Positions 5,922 to 6,390 of a DNA stretch of 6,390 nt are shown piece by piece. Positions within the stretch are counted from its first letter, which is position 1. The number at the start of each line of letters is the position of its first letter. A program made the translations under genes and the position numbers. This DNA is from an uncultured Bacilli bacterium. Lineage in GTDB: Bacteria > Bacillota_I > Bacilli_A > RF39 > UBA660. The stretch spans positions 1 through 6,390 of the forward strand of contig CANPYU010000069.1 in the NCBI GenBank assembly GCA_947588665.1, in the 5' to 3' direction. The notes under the pieces are model-generated. The model ran no database searches. It was not told the origin of the DNA and worked only from the letters and a program-made list of their open reading frames with translations.

Positions 5922-6302
5922 ATGTTAAAAAAATTAAATAAGTTAGGATATACAAAAGTAGAGTTATTAATAGTAGTTGTTTTAGTAGGGATTGTCGCTT
6001 TTATTACAATTAATAAAACATCATATGCATTTGCAATTGATAATACGAGTGCAGAATTAGAGGTTAGGAATTTGATTGAATTACAAGCCGAAGATTATGC
6101 GATGGATAATTTAAATTTATTTGAAGAAACTGATACTAATTATATTGTTGTTGATGATTTAGTAGAAGCTGGATATATGATTGGAAATGATAAAGGATTA
6201 GTGCTTGATCCTGTAGATGCTTCTAAGTCTTATAATGATAGTAAAATAAAATTAGAATATAATAAAGATAAAAATAAAGTTGAGGCAACCCTTATAGATT
6301 AA
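5922..6302 (+). CDS. Prepilin-like protein (type IV pilin / pseudopilin class)
   Basis: This 126-residue protein has a class III (prepilin) signal: a short basic leader MLKKLNKLG, then YTKVELLIVVVLVGIVAFI. Cleavage by a prepilin peptidase would be after G9, leaving Y1 of the mature form and the hallmark glutamate at +5 (E14). The hydrophobic segment (about 15-30) would anchor and assemble the subunit. The outer domain is acidic, cysteine-free and contains VDDLVEAGYM and LDPVDAS, a pattern seen in many Firmicutes pilin-like proteins. Lysine at mature position 3 is unusual, since a hydrophobic residue is normal in GFTLIE-type sequences. The start is supported by AGGGTGA 4 bases upstream and by its own promoter. 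An intrinsic terminator follows. No ATPase, platform protein or peptidase is in view, so whether it belongs to a competence pilus, an adhesive pilus or a secretion pseudopilus cannot be told. Confidence 0.82.
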   Translation: MLKKLNKLGYTKVELLIVVVLVGIVAFITINKTSYAFAIDNTSAELEVRNLIELQAEDYAMDNLNLFEETDTNYIVVDDLVEAGYMIGNDKGLVLDPVDASKSYNDSKIKLEYNKDKNKVEATLID

Positions 6303-6323
6303 AATCAATAGAGCTGTCAATAG

Positions 6324-6344
6324 TTTTTGAAAATGTCTCAAAAA
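6324..6344. repeat. AT-rich inverted repeat downstream of the prepilin gene
   Basis: TTTTTGA (6324-6330) and TCAAAAA (6338-6344) are perfect 7-base inverted arms around a 7-base spacer. The T-run lies on the 5' side and the 3' side continues ATTTT, so it does not have the usual intrinsic-terminator layout. It could extend the 3' structure of the mRNA ahead of the stronger hairpin at 6356, or be a chance product of base composition. Confidence 0.25.
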
Positions 6345-6355
6345 ATTTTAAACAT

Positions 6356-6381
6356 AAACGGGAAAAATCTCGTTTTTGTTT
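6356..6381 (+). terminator. Intrinsic terminator of the prepilin-like gene
   Basis: AAACGGGA (6356-6363) pairs with TCTCGTTT (6368-6375), giving 8 base pairs with one G-U and a 4-base A loop. The T-tract TTTTTGTTT (6373-6381) follows. This is the most convincing terminator in the window and lies 53 bases after the prepilin stop codon. Confidence 0.82.
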
Positions 6382-6390
6382 ACCATAAAT

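Noticed and set aside
6305..6323. Direct repeat TCAATAG (6305-6311 and 6317-6323)
   Set aside because: Two 7-base copies with 12-base periodicity in AT-rich DNA are too short to support an operator or attachment site.
6346..6390. Start of another gene at the right edge
   Set aside because: The sequence is a terminator followed by 9 bases with no start codon or ribosome site.
1..6390. Mobile element, prophage, CRISPR or defence system
   Set aside because: No transposase, integrase, terminal inverted repeats, spaced repeats or nuclease/toxin genes were seen; all genes are ordinary chromosomal families on one strand.

Overview
The window is an AT-rich stretch of a Gram-positive-type, low-GC bacterium, most likely a Bacilli/Mollicutes-like or other gut Firmicutes lineage. 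The basis is the A/T-dominated codon use, strong purine-rich Shine-Dalgarno sites (AAGAGGTGA, AAGGTGA, AGAGGG), short intergenic gaps and sigma-A-type promoters. All tryptophans are TGG, and no TGA occurs in any coding frame, so the Mycoplasma-type code (TGA = Trp) is unlikely. Every gene lies on the + strand. I cannot name the species.

Region 1 (1-3817). The window opens inside ileS. The visible 811 residues run from the end of the first catalytic half, through the editing domain and KMSKS, to the C-terminus, and have the hallmarks of the eukaryote-like IleRS2 type. A hairpin with a T-run overlaps the ileS stop. Then come an HD-superfamily phosphohydrolase of unknown substrate and, overlapping its last 14 bases, an Ogt-type O6-methylguanine-DNA methyltransferase with an intact PCHRV active site.

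Region 2 (3818-5341). A 211-base gap holds two small hairpins, one of them a possible terminator, and a clear promoter (TTGTAT-N17-TATAAT). This drives a two-gene operon: an NfeD-family membrane/OB-fold protein joined through a TAATG overlap to an SPFH (stomatin/paraslipin) membrane-scaffold protein. The pairing is classical and probably organises membrane microdomains or controls membrane-protein turnover. The operon ends in a hairpin whose loop contains the SPFH stop codon.

Region 3 (5360-5856). A DNA glycosylase of the uracil-DNA-glycosylase superfamily (deoxyinosine/hypoxanthine glycosylase-like) is split by a -1 frame change. The break falls exactly at an A_AAA_AAG heptamer in the correct phase for -1 slippage, and a 6-bp hairpin follows 3 bases later. 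The two halves together give a 165-residue protein with both conserved motifs. Recent mutation, assembly error and programmed frameshifting all remain possible. This is the most interesting point in the window.

Region 4 (5857-6390). A small prepilin-like gene has its own extended -10 promoter and a good intrinsic terminator. No pilus assembly genes are visible nearby.

Two of the genes handle base damage (alkylation and deamination), and an HD phosphohydrolase sits beside one of them, so a loose genome-maintenance theme is possible. The genes otherwise look like ordinary chromosomal content. I see no mobile element, CRISPR array, RNA gene or convincing new multi-gene system.
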